A stretch of 64,000 bases of DNA. Source: Flavobacteriales bacterium. GTDB taxonomy: Bacteria; Bacteroidota; Bacteroidia; Flavobacteriales_F; PHOS-HE28. The notes beneath the pieces are model-generated. The model was given only the letters and a program-made list of their open reading frames with translations, searched no databases and was not told the DNA's origin. Position 1 is the first letter of the stretch; the number at the start of each line of letters is the position of its first letter. The stretch is from positions 156,316-220,315 of the forward strand of contig JADJCX010000029.1 of NCBI GenBank assembly GCA_016703005.1, read 5' to 3'. Shown here in pieces: positions 52,159-62,148 of this stretch. A program made the translations under genes and the position numbers.

Positions 52159-53960
52159 CAATCCACCTGTGTCACCGCCTCCTTCACCACCACCGCCTTC
52201 TTCGCGCCGACTTCCGCGACCAGGTCCTCCATGATCGCTTCTTGAATTCCCTTCACCGAGCCGAAGCGCTTGAGCAGCTTCTCGGCGGTGGCCTTGCCGA
52301 TGCCCGGAATGTTCTCCAAGCCGGTGCGGATGATGCGTTTGCTGCGCCGCCCACGGTGGTGCGTGATGCCGAAGCGGTGGGCTTCGTTGCGTAAGTGTTG
52401 CAAGAGTTTCAATGTGCTACTGCGCTTGTCGATATGCAACGGCACCGGATCGTCCGGGTAGTAGAGTTCCTCCAATCGTTTGGCGATGCCGATCACGGCG
52501 ATCTTACCGCGTAGCCCCAGCGCATCGAGACTTTCCATGGCAGCGCTCAGTTGCCCCTTACCGCCGTCGATGAGGATAAGCTGTGGCAGATCTGCGCTTT
52601 CGTCCAACAGTCGCCGGTAGCGGCGGTGCACGGCTTCCTTCATCGTCGCAAAGTCGTCCGGGCCTTCCACCGTTTTCACGTTGAAGTGGCGGTAGTCCTT
52701 CTTGCTCGGCTTGCCATCCCTGAACACCACGCAGGCGCTCACGGGGTCGGTGCCTTGCGTGTTGCTGTTATCGAAGCACTCGATGTGGCGCGGCTGAACG
52801 GGCAGGCGCAGATCCTTCTGGGCGGTCTCCATCAGGCGCGTGGTGTGCGCCTCCGGGTCCACAAGCTTCTCCTGCTTCTGCTTGTCCATCATGAAGTACT
52901 GCGCGTTGCGCACGCTCAGCTCCAACAGTTTCTTACGGTCGCCGCGCGTGGGCACGGAAACGGCAGTGTGCGGGATCTCCAACCCGATGTCGATGGGAAC
53001 GATGATCTCCGGTGCGGTGCTGCTGAACCGGCTGCGCAATTCCACGATGGCCAGTTGCAGGAGTTCCTTCTCACTCTCCTCCAACTTTCGCTTCATTTCC
53101 ACCGAGATGCCGTGTACCACTGCGCCATCGATCACGCGCAAGTAGTTCACGTATCCACCGCCTTCATCGCTGACGATGGTGAAGACATCCACATCGCCGA
53201 CGTCAGTGCTCACTACTGTGTTGCGGCGTTGGAAGCGCTCCAAGTGGTCGATGCGTTCGCGCAACTGCTCGGCCTGCTCGAACTCCAACTTGTCGGCGTA
53301 TTCCAGCATGGCGTTGTCAAGCATCTTCAACACGCCGCGCGCGCGGCCACGCACGATCTGGCGGATCTCGTTGATCGCTTTTGTATGATCCTCCTCCACA
53401 TAGTTGCCGACGCACGGCCCCTTGCAATTGCCGATGTGGTACTCCAAACACACTTTGAACTTCCCGGCTTCCACATTCTTCTTCGACAGGTCGAGGTTGC
53501 AGGTACGTAAGCGGTAGAGTTTGCGGATCAGGTGCAACACCGTGTGCATCACCTTACCGCTGGCATACGGTCCGAAGTACTCGCTGCCATCGTGCTCCGG
53601 ATTCCGCATGCCTTCCACGCGCGGAAACCGTTCGTTGCGGATCCGGATCCAAGGGTAGCTCTTGTCATCCTTGAGCGCGACGTTGTACTTCGGCTGGTGC
53701 TGCTTGATGAGCGAATTCTCCAGCAGCAACGCGTCGAACTCCGTTGCCACCAGTATCGTCCGCAGGTCAACGATGGTGCGCACCAACCGCAGGGTCTTAC
53801 CGCTCATCCCGGTGCTGCTGCCGAAGTAGCTACCCACACGGCTGCGCAGATCGATCGCCTTGCCGATGTAGACGATGTTGCCCTCGGCGTCCAGGAACTG
53901 ATACACCCCCGGCTGCCGGGGCAGCAGCTTCACCTTCTCACGTACGTCGAGTTCGGACAT
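52158..53960 (-). CDS. uvrC: Excinuclease ABC subunit C
   Basis: The 600-residue nuclease makes both incisions in nucleotide excision repair. The GIY-YIG domain is at the N-terminus (QPGVYQFLDAEGNIVYIGKA, IDLRSRVGSYFG). A four-cysteine region follows (CNLDLSKKNVEAGKFKVCLE). The UVR motif is in ALEYADKLEFEQAEQLRERI, the RNase-H-like 3'-nuclease domain includes ECFDNSNTQGTDPVSACVVF and PQLILIDGGKGQLSAAMESL, and the C-terminal helix-hairpin-helix pair is NIPGIGKATAEKLLKRFGSV. A GATCTTTG element precedes the start. Confidence 0.96.
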   Translation of the reverse strand: MSELDVREKVKLLPRQPGVYQFLDAEGNIVYIGKAIDLRSRVGSYFGSSTGMSGKTLRLVRTIVDLRTILVATEFDALLLENSLIKQHQPKYNVALKDDKSYPWIRIRNERFPRVEGMRNPEHDGSEYFGPYASGKVMHTVLHLIRKLYRLRTCNLDLSKKNVEAGKFKVCLEYHIGNCKGPCVGNYVEEDHTKAINEIRQIVRGRARGVLKMLDNAMLEYADKLEFEQAEQLRERIDHLERFQRRNTVVSTDVGDVDVFTIVSDEGGGYVNYLRVIDGAVVHGISVEMKRKLEESEKELLQLAIVELRSRFSSTAPEIIVPIDIGLEIPHTAVSVPTRGDRKKLLELSVRNAQYFMMDKQKQEKLVDPEAHTTRLMETAQKDLRLPVQPRHIECFDNSNTQGTDPVSACVVFRDGKPSKKDYRHFNVKTVEGPDDFATMKEAVHRRYRRLLDESADLPQLILIDGGKGQLSAAMESLDALGLRGKIAVIGIAKRLEELYYPDDPVPLHIDKRSSTLKLLQHLRNEAHRFGITHHRGRRSKRIIRTGLENIPGIGKATAEKLLKRFGSVKGIQEAIMEDLVAEVGAKKAVVVKEAVTQVD

Positions 53961-54001
53961 GACGCGTCAAAGATCCATCAACCCCGTTCGATCCCGTCGG
54001 C

Positions 54002-56602
54002 TCACTGCAGCTTATGCGCCAGCACCACCGTCTTACGGAACGTCTCCGTTTTGCCGCTCAGGTCGAAGACCTCGAAGACAACGATGTACGGCCCGATACG
54101 GGCCTTCTCGTTCCCGTCGGAGATGCCATCCCAGCTGATGCTGCCACTGACACCGAGCAGTTCGTTCTGCATCAGCTTCTTGGTTTCGCGGCCGGCTTGG
54201 TCGTAGATGATGATGTTCCCGGTGAAACCCGGCTCATCCAAGCGATAGTTCACGGTGAGCACGTCCTCGAAGCCATCGTTGTCCGGCGAGAAGATCGCGC
54301 GGTCGACGGTGAGTTCGCCGCTTGGTTCACTGGTAAGACCGTATTGCGAGTTCTGGTAGCCGGGAGTTGCCCAACCCACAGCCTCGGCCGCACTGTGCCA
54401 GTTCGTGTTGTCGCTGCTAGGGCGTGCGGGGTTGATCCGTTCCAAGCTCACGCCTTCCGTTTCGTTCAAGAGCTCGAAGTGCAGGTCATCGGTGTATCGG
54501 AACAAGTCGAGCGTGTCGCCGTCCACATCCATCAACACAACGGTGCCTTCGCCATTGTTGTAGCTGGGCATGTCGGCTTGGAAGTAGCGATCGGCATGGC
54601 CAAGCGGGTATTCGGCTTCGATGTTCGAGGCGCTCTCGGTGATCGCCATGTACTGTCCCGGGAGAAGCAGGATGCTCTGGTCCGTGATGTCGGTGATGTT
54701 CACGATCAAGCCGATGAACTCGGTAGCAAGAGCAAAGTCAGCAAGGCTGAGCGTCTTGTTCGATGCATTGTACAACTCCACGAAGTCGTAGCCGCCAACA
54801 CGCGGGTCGTACAGCACTTCGTTGATCACGATGTCGCCGGGTTCCGCTGGCTCCGGAAGCGCGAACGACCCCGTGTTCTGCGCACCGATCGCGTTGCCGG
54901 GACAATCAGAAACACCCGACACGGTGACCACGTACTGCTGCCCGATGGCAAGCGGAGTCCCCAGTGTCAACACAACAGAAGTCACGGGTGCCGGCCCGTT
55001 GGCGACATTGGTGACCGTGATCGCCGGGTCAAGAACATAGTTGGCCGATAGCGTCGAAACCGCATCCAGCTCTTCGCTGAACACGAGCGCGACCTCCATA
55101 GCCGAGTTCACCAACACGCTCACCAACGCCGGGGCCTGCGTATCCGGGGTGATGTCCAGCACGCTGTTCACTTCGCCGGGCGTTCCGCCTTGCGGATCGG
55201 TGCTGGCGGTCCAGTTGCTGGCACCACTGCATGGAGCGGTGTAGTTCTTTTGTTCGAGGCTCCAACCGCCGTCTTCCTTGGCGGCATCGTTGTACCAGCT
55301 CAGATCATAGGTAACCGCGTCGATCACCACACCACCTGCATCCTTCAGCGACAGCGGATCGCCATCGTTGTTCATGGACGGAAAACTGGTGACGCTGATC
55401 ACGTTCGCCACGCCGGTGAAGAGCGCCGTGTTGGCATCGTCAACAACAATAGCATACATGCCGGGCGTAAGGATGAATGAGGCCAACGTGCCCGTGGTGC
55501 TGCCGTCGGAAAAGGTCCAGCCGGACAAGTCGAACGAACTGGCCGTCGTTGTGTTGAGGATCTCCACGTACTCCGCATCGGGCAAGCCGACTACAGGAGA
55601 GGGGTCGGCCATGATCTCGTTGATCACCACATCGCGCGGGCCGGCGACAGCGGGAACCACATAGGTGAAATTGATGTTGGCCAATGGCGCAGCATTGCCA
55701 GCGGCATCCTGCGCTGCGCTGGCACTCAGGGTATACGTACTACCGTTCGTGAGCGCTATCGCCGATGTTACATGAACGAGCGCCGGATCGAAGCCATCCT
55801 GCACCTGGGCGCTCACACCAATGAACGGGGTGATATCGTACGTACCGATGAAGGTGGGATCGAGCGCCTCGACATACTGAACATCCACATTGGTAGCGGA
55901 AGTGGCGACCACGCTGATGACCGCGGGTGGTGTCAGGTCCACTGGAATAGCACCCACGCTGAAGTCATCGAAGAAGTGGTTGTTCACTGCGCTCGCAGCG
56001 GTGCTCTGTTCTATCCGCACACCGAAGTGCGTCGATGAATTGTAGGTGGCATCAAGTGCGGTACCGGCAGTGGCCAAGCTGCCAAGTACGCCGTCATCAT
56101 ACATCAATGTCCAGTTGTTACCCGCATCACGTGTTACACGGATCTTGAAGGGGTTGTCGGTGCTGCTGTTCACGATGCCATCAGGGCTGGTGATCAACGA
56201 CACGGCAACACCGGCATCGCTCCGGAAAAGCTCCATTCGGTCCTGCGTTCCGCCCATACGAACGAAGTAGCCGTTCACTCCACTGGCAAGATCCGATGCA
56301 CCGCTCATGAGATAGATGTCCGCGTAGTTGGCGCCGCTCGTGGCGAACTTCAGGTTCGCGTACAATTCCCATTGCGCATTGGTGGCCAGCGCGCTCGGGG
56401 TGCTCAAGTAATAGTTGGCCGCGCCGGGGCTTTGGCTTTGCAGCGCGCCGGTCGAAGCCGTGAACAGCACAGCATTGCCTGTCCAAACCACCCCGGTGGT
56501 GAAGTTGTTGTCATTGAAGTCGTCCGTGAATTGGGCGTGTGCCGCACCGTTGGGCAACACAATACTCATCACTATGAGGAAGGTCGGATACAAGCGCGAC
56601 AT
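54002..56602 (-). CDS. Secreted multidomain lamin-tail-domain protein
   Basis: The 866-residue protein starts at MSRLYPTFLIVMSIVLPNGA, giving a signal peptide. Domain order: a concanavalin/laminin-G-like N-terminal region (FTDDFNDNNFTTGVVWTGNA), an Ig-like module, lamin-tail domain 1 (RDVVINEIMADPSPVVGLPD), another Ig-like module (FSEELDAVSTLSANYVL), lamin-tail domain 2 (GDIVINEVLYDPRVGGYDFV), and a FlgD-like Ig C-terminus (IFSPDNDGFEDVLTVNYRLD). Such proteins are common secreted or surface proteins in Bacteroidota. The C-terminus is not a typical type-A T9SS domain. The function is probably binding or structural. Confidence 0.85.
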   Translation of the reverse strand: MSRLYPTFLIVMSIVLPNGAAHAQFTDDFNDNNFTTGVVWTGNAVLFTASTGALQSQSPGAANYYLSTPSALATNAQWELYANLKFATSGANYADIYLMSGASDLASGVNGYFVRMGGTQDRMELFRSDAGVAVSLITSPDGIVNSSTDNPFKIRVTRDAGNNWTLMYDDGVLGSLATAGTALDATYNSSTHFGVRIEQSTAASAVNNHFFDDFSVGAIPVDLTPPAVISVVATSATNVDVQYVEALDPTFIGTYDITPFIGVSAQVQDGFDPALVHVTSAIALTNGSTYTLSASAAQDAAGNAAPLANINFTYVVPAVAGPRDVVINEIMADPSPVVGLPDAEYVEILNTTTASSFDLSGWTFSDGSTTGTLASFILTPGMYAIVVDDANTALFTGVANVISVTSFPSMNNDGDPLSLKDAGGVVIDAVTYDLSWYNDAAKEDGGWSLEQKNYTAPCSGASNWTASTDPQGGTPGEVNSVLDITPDTQAPALVSVLVNSAMEVALVFSEELDAVSTLSANYVLDPAITVTNVANGPAPVTSVVLTLGTPLAIGQQYVVTVSGVSDCPGNAIGAQNTGSFALPEPAEPGDIVINEVLYDPRVGGYDFVELYNASNKTLSLADFALATEFIGLIVNITDITDQSILLLPGQYMAITESASNIEAEYPLGHADRYFQADMPSYNNGEGTVVLMDVDGDTLDLFRYTDDLHFELLNETEGVSLERINPARPSSDNTNWHSAAEAVGWATPGYQNSQYGLTSEPSGELTVDRAIFSPDNDGFEDVLTVNYRLDEPGFTGNIIIYDQAGRETKKLMQNELLGVSGSISWDGISDGNEKARIGPYIVVFEVFDLSGKTETFRKTVVLAHKLQ

Positions 56603-56663
56603 CGGCGGATCTTGAGCGGACAAGGTAGTAGTTTCGGCCGCCTTGATCTGATGGGCTGATCGC

Positions 56664-57674
56664 ATGAAAGTCGCTGTAGTCGGTGCCACCGGATTGGTGG
56701 GCGGTGTGATGTTGAAAGTGCTCGAAGAGCGCAACTTCCCGGTGGGCGAGTTGCTGCCGGTGGCCAGCGACAAAAGCGAAGGCATGACCGTGCGCTTCCG
56801 CGGAAAAGACCACAAGGTGGTGACCATGGCCCAAGCGATAGCGGCGGCGCCGGACCTCGCGCTTTTCTCCGCCGGTGGAAGCACATCGCTGGAATGGGCG
56901 CCACGCTTCGCCGAAGTGGGTGCGACAGTCATCGACAACAGTAGCGCATGGCGCATGCATGCCGACAAAAAGCTGGTGGTACCCGAGATCAACGGACACT
57001 TGCTGACGGCCGATGACAAGATCATCGCGAACCCGAACTGCAGCACGATCCAGATGGTGTTGGCACTGGCACCCCTGCACAAGGCCTACGGTGTGCAACG
57101 CGTGGTGGTGAGCACTTACCAGAGCGTCACCGGTACGGGCATGAAGGCCGTGCAGCAGATGGAGAACGAGCGCAACGGCAAGGAGGGCGAACGTGCGTAT
57201 CCGTTCACCATCGACCGGAATGTGTTGCCGCGCTGCGATGTTTTCACCGACAATGGTTACACGAAGGAGGAGATGAAGCTGGTGCACGAGACGAAGAAGA
57301 TCCTCGATCCCGTTATACGCGTTACCGCTACGGCCGTGCGGGTGCCGGTTACCGGCGGCCACAGCGAAAGTGTGAACGTGGAGTTCAGCAAGGAGTTCGA
57401 CATCGACGTTGTGCGCCAACTGCTGAACGAAGCGTCGGGTATCATACTGCTCGATGACCCCGCCAAGGACGAATACCCAATGCCGCTGATCGCCAACGGT
57501 CGCGATGAGGTTTTCGTTGGCCGCCTTCGTCGCGACGAGTCGCAGCCGTGCACGCTCAATATGTGGATCGTCGCGGACAACCTGCGGAAGGGCGCGGCCA
57601 CGAATGCAGTGCAGATCGCCGAGTTGTTGGTGGCGAACGGCCTCTTGAAGAGACGTGCGGGTCAGGTGGCTTGA
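56664..57674 (+). CDS. asd: Aspartate-semialdehyde dehydrogenase
   Basis: The 336-residue enzyme reduces aspartyl phosphate to aspartate semialdehyde for lysine, threonine, methionine and diaminopimelate synthesis. It starts with VAVVGATGLVGGVMLKVLEE, followed by LFSAGGSTSLEWAPRFAEVG. The catalytic cysteine is in NPNCSTIQMVLALAPLH. The substrate-binding histidine is in VPVTGGHSESVNVEFSKEF. The end DNLRKGAATNAVQIAELLV is conserved. A TAGTTTCG element at 56629-56636 is the probable promoter, divergent from the lamin-tail gene. Confidence 0.96.
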   Translation: MKVAVVGATGLVGGVMLKVLEERNFPVGELLPVASDKSEGMTVRFRGKDHKVVTMAQAIAAAPDLALFSAGGSTSLEWAPRFAEVGATVIDNSSAWRMHADKKLVVPEINGHLLTADDKIIANPNCSTIQMVLALAPLHKAYGVQRVVVSTYQSVTGTGMKAVQQMENERNGKEGERAYPFTIDRNVLPRCDVFTDNGYTKEEMKLVHETKKILDPVIRVTATAVRVPVTGGHSESVNVEFSKEFDIDVVRQLLNEASGIILLDDPAKDEYPMPLIANGRDEVFVGRLRRDESQPCTLNMWIVADNLRKGAATNAVQIAELLVANGLLKRRAGQVA

Positions 57675-57724
57675 TCGGACGTTCGCGGAGCGCTAAGGGT
57701 CCTACTTTCACCACAACGCAAACC

Positions 57725-57787
57725 ATGGCCGGGAAACGACCGGGACCTCCACCGATCGTTGAACCGGACCCAAACCCTGCTCGTTGA
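57725..57787 (+). CDS. Candidate 20-residue proline-rich leader peptide
   Basis: An ATG at 57725 opens MAGKRPGPPPIVEPDPNPAR followed by TGA at 57785-57787. That stop overlaps the exonuclease ATG at 57787 (TGATG), the same coupling used by real gene pairs in this window. A TACTTTCA promoter-like element at 57703-57710 lies just upstream. Six of 20 residues are proline. It may be a translated leader or a chance frame. Confidence 0.35.
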   Translation: MAGKRPGPPPIVEPDPNPAR

Positions 57788-58474
57788 TGGCGCGCACCGA
57801 TCCCAGCAAAGTCCTTTTCCTCGATATCGAGACGGTTCCGCAGACCTACAACTGGGCCGACATGGATACGCGCACCCAAGTGCTGTTCAGTGATAAAACG
57901 CGGCACGAGCGCGAACGCGATGGCAAAACGGACGCCGAGATGCACCGCGACAAGGGCGGTATCCTGAGCGAGTTCGGAAAGATCATTTGCATCGGCGTGG
58001 GCTTCCTCACCGCCAGCAAGACAGATCGCAAACTCCGTGTGAAAACCATACACGGGGATGATGAGCAGGCGGTGCTCACGGAGTTCGTGACCCTACTGAA
58101 CGAACGCTTCCACACAGCGGACCACAAGCTTTGCGGGCACAACGGCAAAGAGTTCGACTTCCCGTACATCGCGCGGCGCTGTGTCATCCATGGCATCCCC
58201 TCCCCTTGCAATTGGACATTGCCGGAAGAAGCCGTGGGAAGTGCAGCACGAAGACACGTTGGAGCTTTGGAAGTTCGGCGACCGCAAGCACTACACATCA
58301 TTGGAACTCCTCACGCACGTCCTCGGCATACCCTCTCCCAAGGGCGACATCAAAGGCAGCGATGTTGCTCGTGTCTATTACGAGGACAAAGACCTGGACC
58401 GTATTGCCGAGTACTGTAAGAAGGACGTTGTTGCCACCGTGCAGGTGTATCTGCGTTTGCGCGGACTACCCTGA
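57787..58474 (+). CDS. Predicted 3'-5' exonuclease (PolB-like DnaQ fold), two frameshifts
   Basis: The N-terminus reads MARTDPSKVLFLDIETVPQT, with the DEDD exonuclease motif I (FLDIET). Motif II is KLCGHNGKEFDFPYIARRC. The frame is then lost. A C insertion in the C-run at 58200/58201 and one base after 58225 restores IPLPLQLDIAGKKPWEVQHE, leading into the intact LELWKFGDRKHYTSLELLTH and motif III YCKKDVVATVQVYL. With both repairs the gene has exactly 229 codons plus stop. Related Bacteroidota proteins are annotated as 3'-5' exonucleases of uncertain substrate. Two errors within 30 bases point to sequence quality. Confidence 0.8.
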
Positions 58475-58544
58475 TCGCGACGGACAACATCACTCTCGTG
58501 TAGCCGTCGGACCGAACGTGGTGGAAGTCAGCGGCGCGGGCTTA

Positions 58545-59990
58545 ATGGAAAGGTGGCGGTTCTCCACCTGGGCGATGCTGTTGTTGGGCGTGTGGACGCT
58601 CGCACTTGCTGTTCACCGGGCGGACAATGCCTCGTTCACGCCGGATGAGAGCTACTCGTACCTGCACTATGTGCATCAGCCGCTCGGCGCTATCCTTACG
58701 CACAAGGAAGCGTTCAGCAACAACCACTTACTGAATACCCTGGGATGAAATACGCCGAGCAACTGTTCGGCAACTCCGAGCTGGCCTTACGCACGCCCAA
58801 CCTCTTGGCGCTTTGCCTGTATCTGGCCTACGCGGCCTTGCTCTTGCGACGCTTGTTCTGGCCTTTCGCAGTGGGCGGCTTCGTGTTGTTGTGCACCAAT
58901 GTCCACCTCATGGAGTTCTTCACGTTGGCACGGGGCTATGGCCTTTCGTTCGCCCTTTTTTTGATGGCACAGTTCCATCTCGCGCAGAGCATCAGGACGC
59001 ATGGAAGACGTCACCTTGTGCTCTTTCATGCGGCGTCGGTGCTGGCATCGTTGAGCAACTTCACACTGCTCACCGCTCACATCGCAGGTCTCATCGCATA
59101 TTACATCGCCCGTTCGACCCATGACGACCATCCAAGGAAAACGATCGCGGGCGTGCGTCAGCTCGATCTCTTGAACGTCTTTCTGGTCGGCTTGTCGTTC
59201 ATGGTTTTGTGGATCCCGGTACAACAGCTCATGCAAGCGAACATGTTGACGTTCCATGGCACCAGCTCGTTCTATGGCAGCACGGTGGGCACGTGGGTGC
59301 GTAGCGCGTTGCCCGGTATCCCGATGTCCCGGTTTCCGCTGGTGACAGGTCAAGTACTGATCACGCTGCTGGCCCTGGCGCCGATCATCATCCTGGCCCG
59401 GGGAGCGCAAAAGCGGGTCTGCGGGTCTTGAGACGGACAGTGTGCTGCTCGCCACAGTGTCGATCACCTTCTTGGCAACCTGCATGGGTGCCTCGATCGA
59501 ACACCTGCTCTTTGGCGTTGATCACCTGAAAGCCCGCTACGCATTGTTCCTTCTGCCCTTGCTGTTGTTGTTGGTTCCATTGCTCTTGCAGTTCCTGTGC
59601 AACGTTGGCTACCGAACGGCTTCGCAGGCGATCATGGTCGGCGTGCTGCTCTGGTGTGTTCCGACTTTCCTGCGGCACTTCGGGCCGTACGAGAGCGTGG
59701 AGTGGATGCATGAAGTACGGACAAAGGATGCCATGGCCTCCATGGAGGCCGACCACAACGCCGCTCTCAGGTCTCGAACGATCACGTCCATATCGGCAAC
59801 AATTGGCTCTTCGAGCCGGCCATGAGCTATTATCGCGACGTGTGGAAGTTGCATTGGCTCGCCCCAACTGGTCGGAACGGCATTGGCAACACGACACATA
59901 CCGCTACGTGTTCCAAGGAGATGAGGAAGAACGCCCGACGATGGCTTCACCGTGCTTGCACGGTTCCCGAAAGCGGAACGGTGCTGCTGA
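58545..59990 (+). CDS. GT-C (GT39-like) membrane glycosyltransferase, multiple frameshifts
   Basis: Joining fragments from different frames gives about 480 residues: a first helix (STWAMLLLGVWTLALAV), the GT-C acidic loop NASFTPDESYSYLHYVHQPL, NNHLLNTL joined to MKYAEQLFGNSELALRTPNL, then about eight helices and ALPGIPMSRFPLVTGQVLIT. Later fragments read LLFGVDHLKARYALFLLPLL and HVHIGNNWLFEPAMSYYRDV. A last frame ends at KAERCC near 59990. Shifts are visible near 58742, 59410, 59765, 59870 and 59935. The likely role is sugar transfer from a lipid-linked donor outside the inner membrane. Whether it is broken in life cannot be decided here. Confidence 0.6.
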
Positions 59991-60018
59991 AACGATCGCC
60001 GAACGGACATTCAGGCGA

Positions 60019-62148
60019 ATGATGCACCCTCAGAACCTCGATCAGCCGACTGTCGCGGCACGTGGCCTTCCGCGCGTCCTTCGTGCCGCGTTGGCGGTCA
60101 TCGTGCCGGTGGTGCTTTTTGCATACGGCATATGGTCCTTCCCACTGGCCATTCTGGGGCCTGAGCGGGCGCTCGTGCCTGGCGATCCGGCGACTCGCGG
60201 TTCAACAACTACATCCTTGAGCACTTCCACCAGTACGCGACGGGAAAGGTTGACAACTACTGGGATGCGCCGTTCATGTATCCCTACAAGAACGTCGTTG
60301 CGCTGAGCGACAACCTGCTGGGTACGGCGCCCATGTATTCGCTCTTCCGGAACCTTGGCTCAGCCGTGAGTCGGCCTACCAACTGGATCCTGGCGCTGTT
60401 CTCGCTCAACTACATCTGCTGTTTCATCGCACTGTTCCTCTGGTCCAAGCGCTCCACCTTGGCAGCATGCGGCGCTTTCGTTTTCGCATTCGGCATCTAC
60501 ATGATCGGCCACTTGGAACACGCCCAGGTCTTCCCGGAAATTCATGGTACCGATGGCGTTCTGGTGGTGCTGGCAATGGCTCGGTTCCGGGCGTGCCAAG
60601 CACATGCTCTTCATGGCGCTCGCGGTGGTGTACCAATTCTATTGCGGCATTTATCTCGGCTTCCTGCTTTGTTATGCACTGGCCTTCCCTGGTGCATCGG
60701 ATACGGGGTTGTGAACTTCCGGCAACGGCGCGGTTTTCAACCCGGGCATTGGCGCTGACTGGCGAAGGGCGGCGCGGTATGATCGTCGTGGCATTGCTAA
60801 TGTGGCCCTTGATGCAGCCGTACGTGGCCGCGGGTAATGCCATTGGCCTCGCGAGTTCGCAGAGGTTGAGAATACGATCCCGCGCTTGTGGTCGCGCTTC
60901 ACTCACCCTGCCGCGCTGTCGTGGCGCAGTCTGTCGCAGCATTCCGTCGAAGGATTCCATACCTGGTGGAGCCACTTCCACTTCATGGGCGCTCTTCCTG
61001 GCTCGGCATCCTGCTACTGCCATTGGTCCTGTGGAAGTCCGGTGCGGATGCTCGTTTGAGGAAGTCCATGGCCATGCTCGGTATCGCGTTTTTACTGAGC
61101 ACCGTTTTCTGCCTGCGATTCGGCGACTTCACACTGTACCGGCCGATCCATCACCTGCCGGGCTTCGGTTCCATGCGTTCCATGGACCGCATCATGAACG
61201 TGCAGGCCATGTACTTCGCAGCGATCATGGTGATGGTGTTCGCGACGATCACCACACGAACATGGGTACAGCTTACGCTGGCTTGCTGTCTTCCAATTGC
61301 CGTGGTGGTCGACAACAAGATCGATGTGCGCGAGTTGAAGCGCTACGACAAACACGACGCGCGCAAGCTGGTGGACCGTGTTGTGCTGGATATGCAATTG
61401 CAGTGGGACAGCTCGGCACAGGCCATTGCCTACACACCGGCCCGGGGCATGATGACCGGTGAAGAGGACTACTTGCGCAGTGTCGGGATCCACCTGTCGG
61501 CCATGCTGGCGGCACAGCAACTCGATCGCTACGGTGAACGCTTACACAAGCAAGTATCCGGGCAACTACGAAGCTTTTTGGGAAAGTCTGGACCAGCACA
61601 CGCTGAACGATTGGTGCCACTTCAACGGGATCGCTTCGAAGGACATACGTGTCGCGAACAACCTCCATCGAGCGATCCTGGCGGCGGACACCATGAGCCT
61701 TGTTGCGTCGAACCGTAAATACGTGTGTATCGATCCCACCCAACGGGGGATCGCGTTCGCTGACCGCAATGCCGCAGGGGCTTGGGAAACACTTCTGCGC
61801 CTGCGCTTGCCTGATCGTGAATATGCTTTCGTGGCGCACACTGATCGGTTCCTAAGCGCCGATTTGCTGCACGATGGGTCGGTGAGCGCCACCACCGATC
61901 GCCTCGGCGACATGGGCGTGTTCGAACTGGTGGAGCAGCCCGATGGCCGCGTAGCACTGCTGGCCGACAACAAGAAATTCCTCGCCCTTGATACGGTTTC
62001 ATTGCGACTTGTCGCACGGGCCGACAGCGTTATGCCTGAGTGCCTGTTCCGGATCGAGCAGCATAGGCGGCGATCACCAGCGAAGCCCAAACGTTCCAGT
62101 ACGATATCGCCCACCCGAACGCCGGTATGCCATCGGCAACACGCTTGA
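60019..62148 (+). CDS. GT-C-like membrane protein with C-terminal fascin-like beta-trefoil, multiple frameshifts
   Basis: The first frame reads VLRAALAVIVPVVLFAYGIW and ends near 60180. Restoring one base gives PGDPGDSRFNNYILEHFHQY, then DAPFMYPYKNVVALSDNLLG, the acidic loop of a known GT-C-like family. Helices follow in several frames (LFSLNYICCFIALFLW, MIVVALLMWPLMQPYVAAGN, MLGIAFLLSTVFCLRFGDF). After 61550 the frame carries YPGNYEAFWESLDQHTLND and three trefoil-like repeats: NRKYVCIDPTQRGIAFADRN, DRFLSADLLHDGSVSATTDR and NKKFLALDTVSLRLVARADS, with AAGAWETLLRLRL as in fascins. The end near LFRIEQ is uncertain. At least five shifts are needed. Confidence 0.55.

Noticed and set aside
56603..57082. 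N-terminal extension of the lamin-tail protein over asd
   Set aside because: The extension is antisense to asd and precedes a good signal peptide at 56602.
62040..62130. C-terminal membrane helix of the GH5-like protein (IPAFGWAISYWNVWASLVIA on minus)
   Set aside because: The neighbouring frame (VRVGDIVLERLGF) fits the expected end of the regulatory-like beta domain better, so the hydrophobic stretch is probably a frameshift product.
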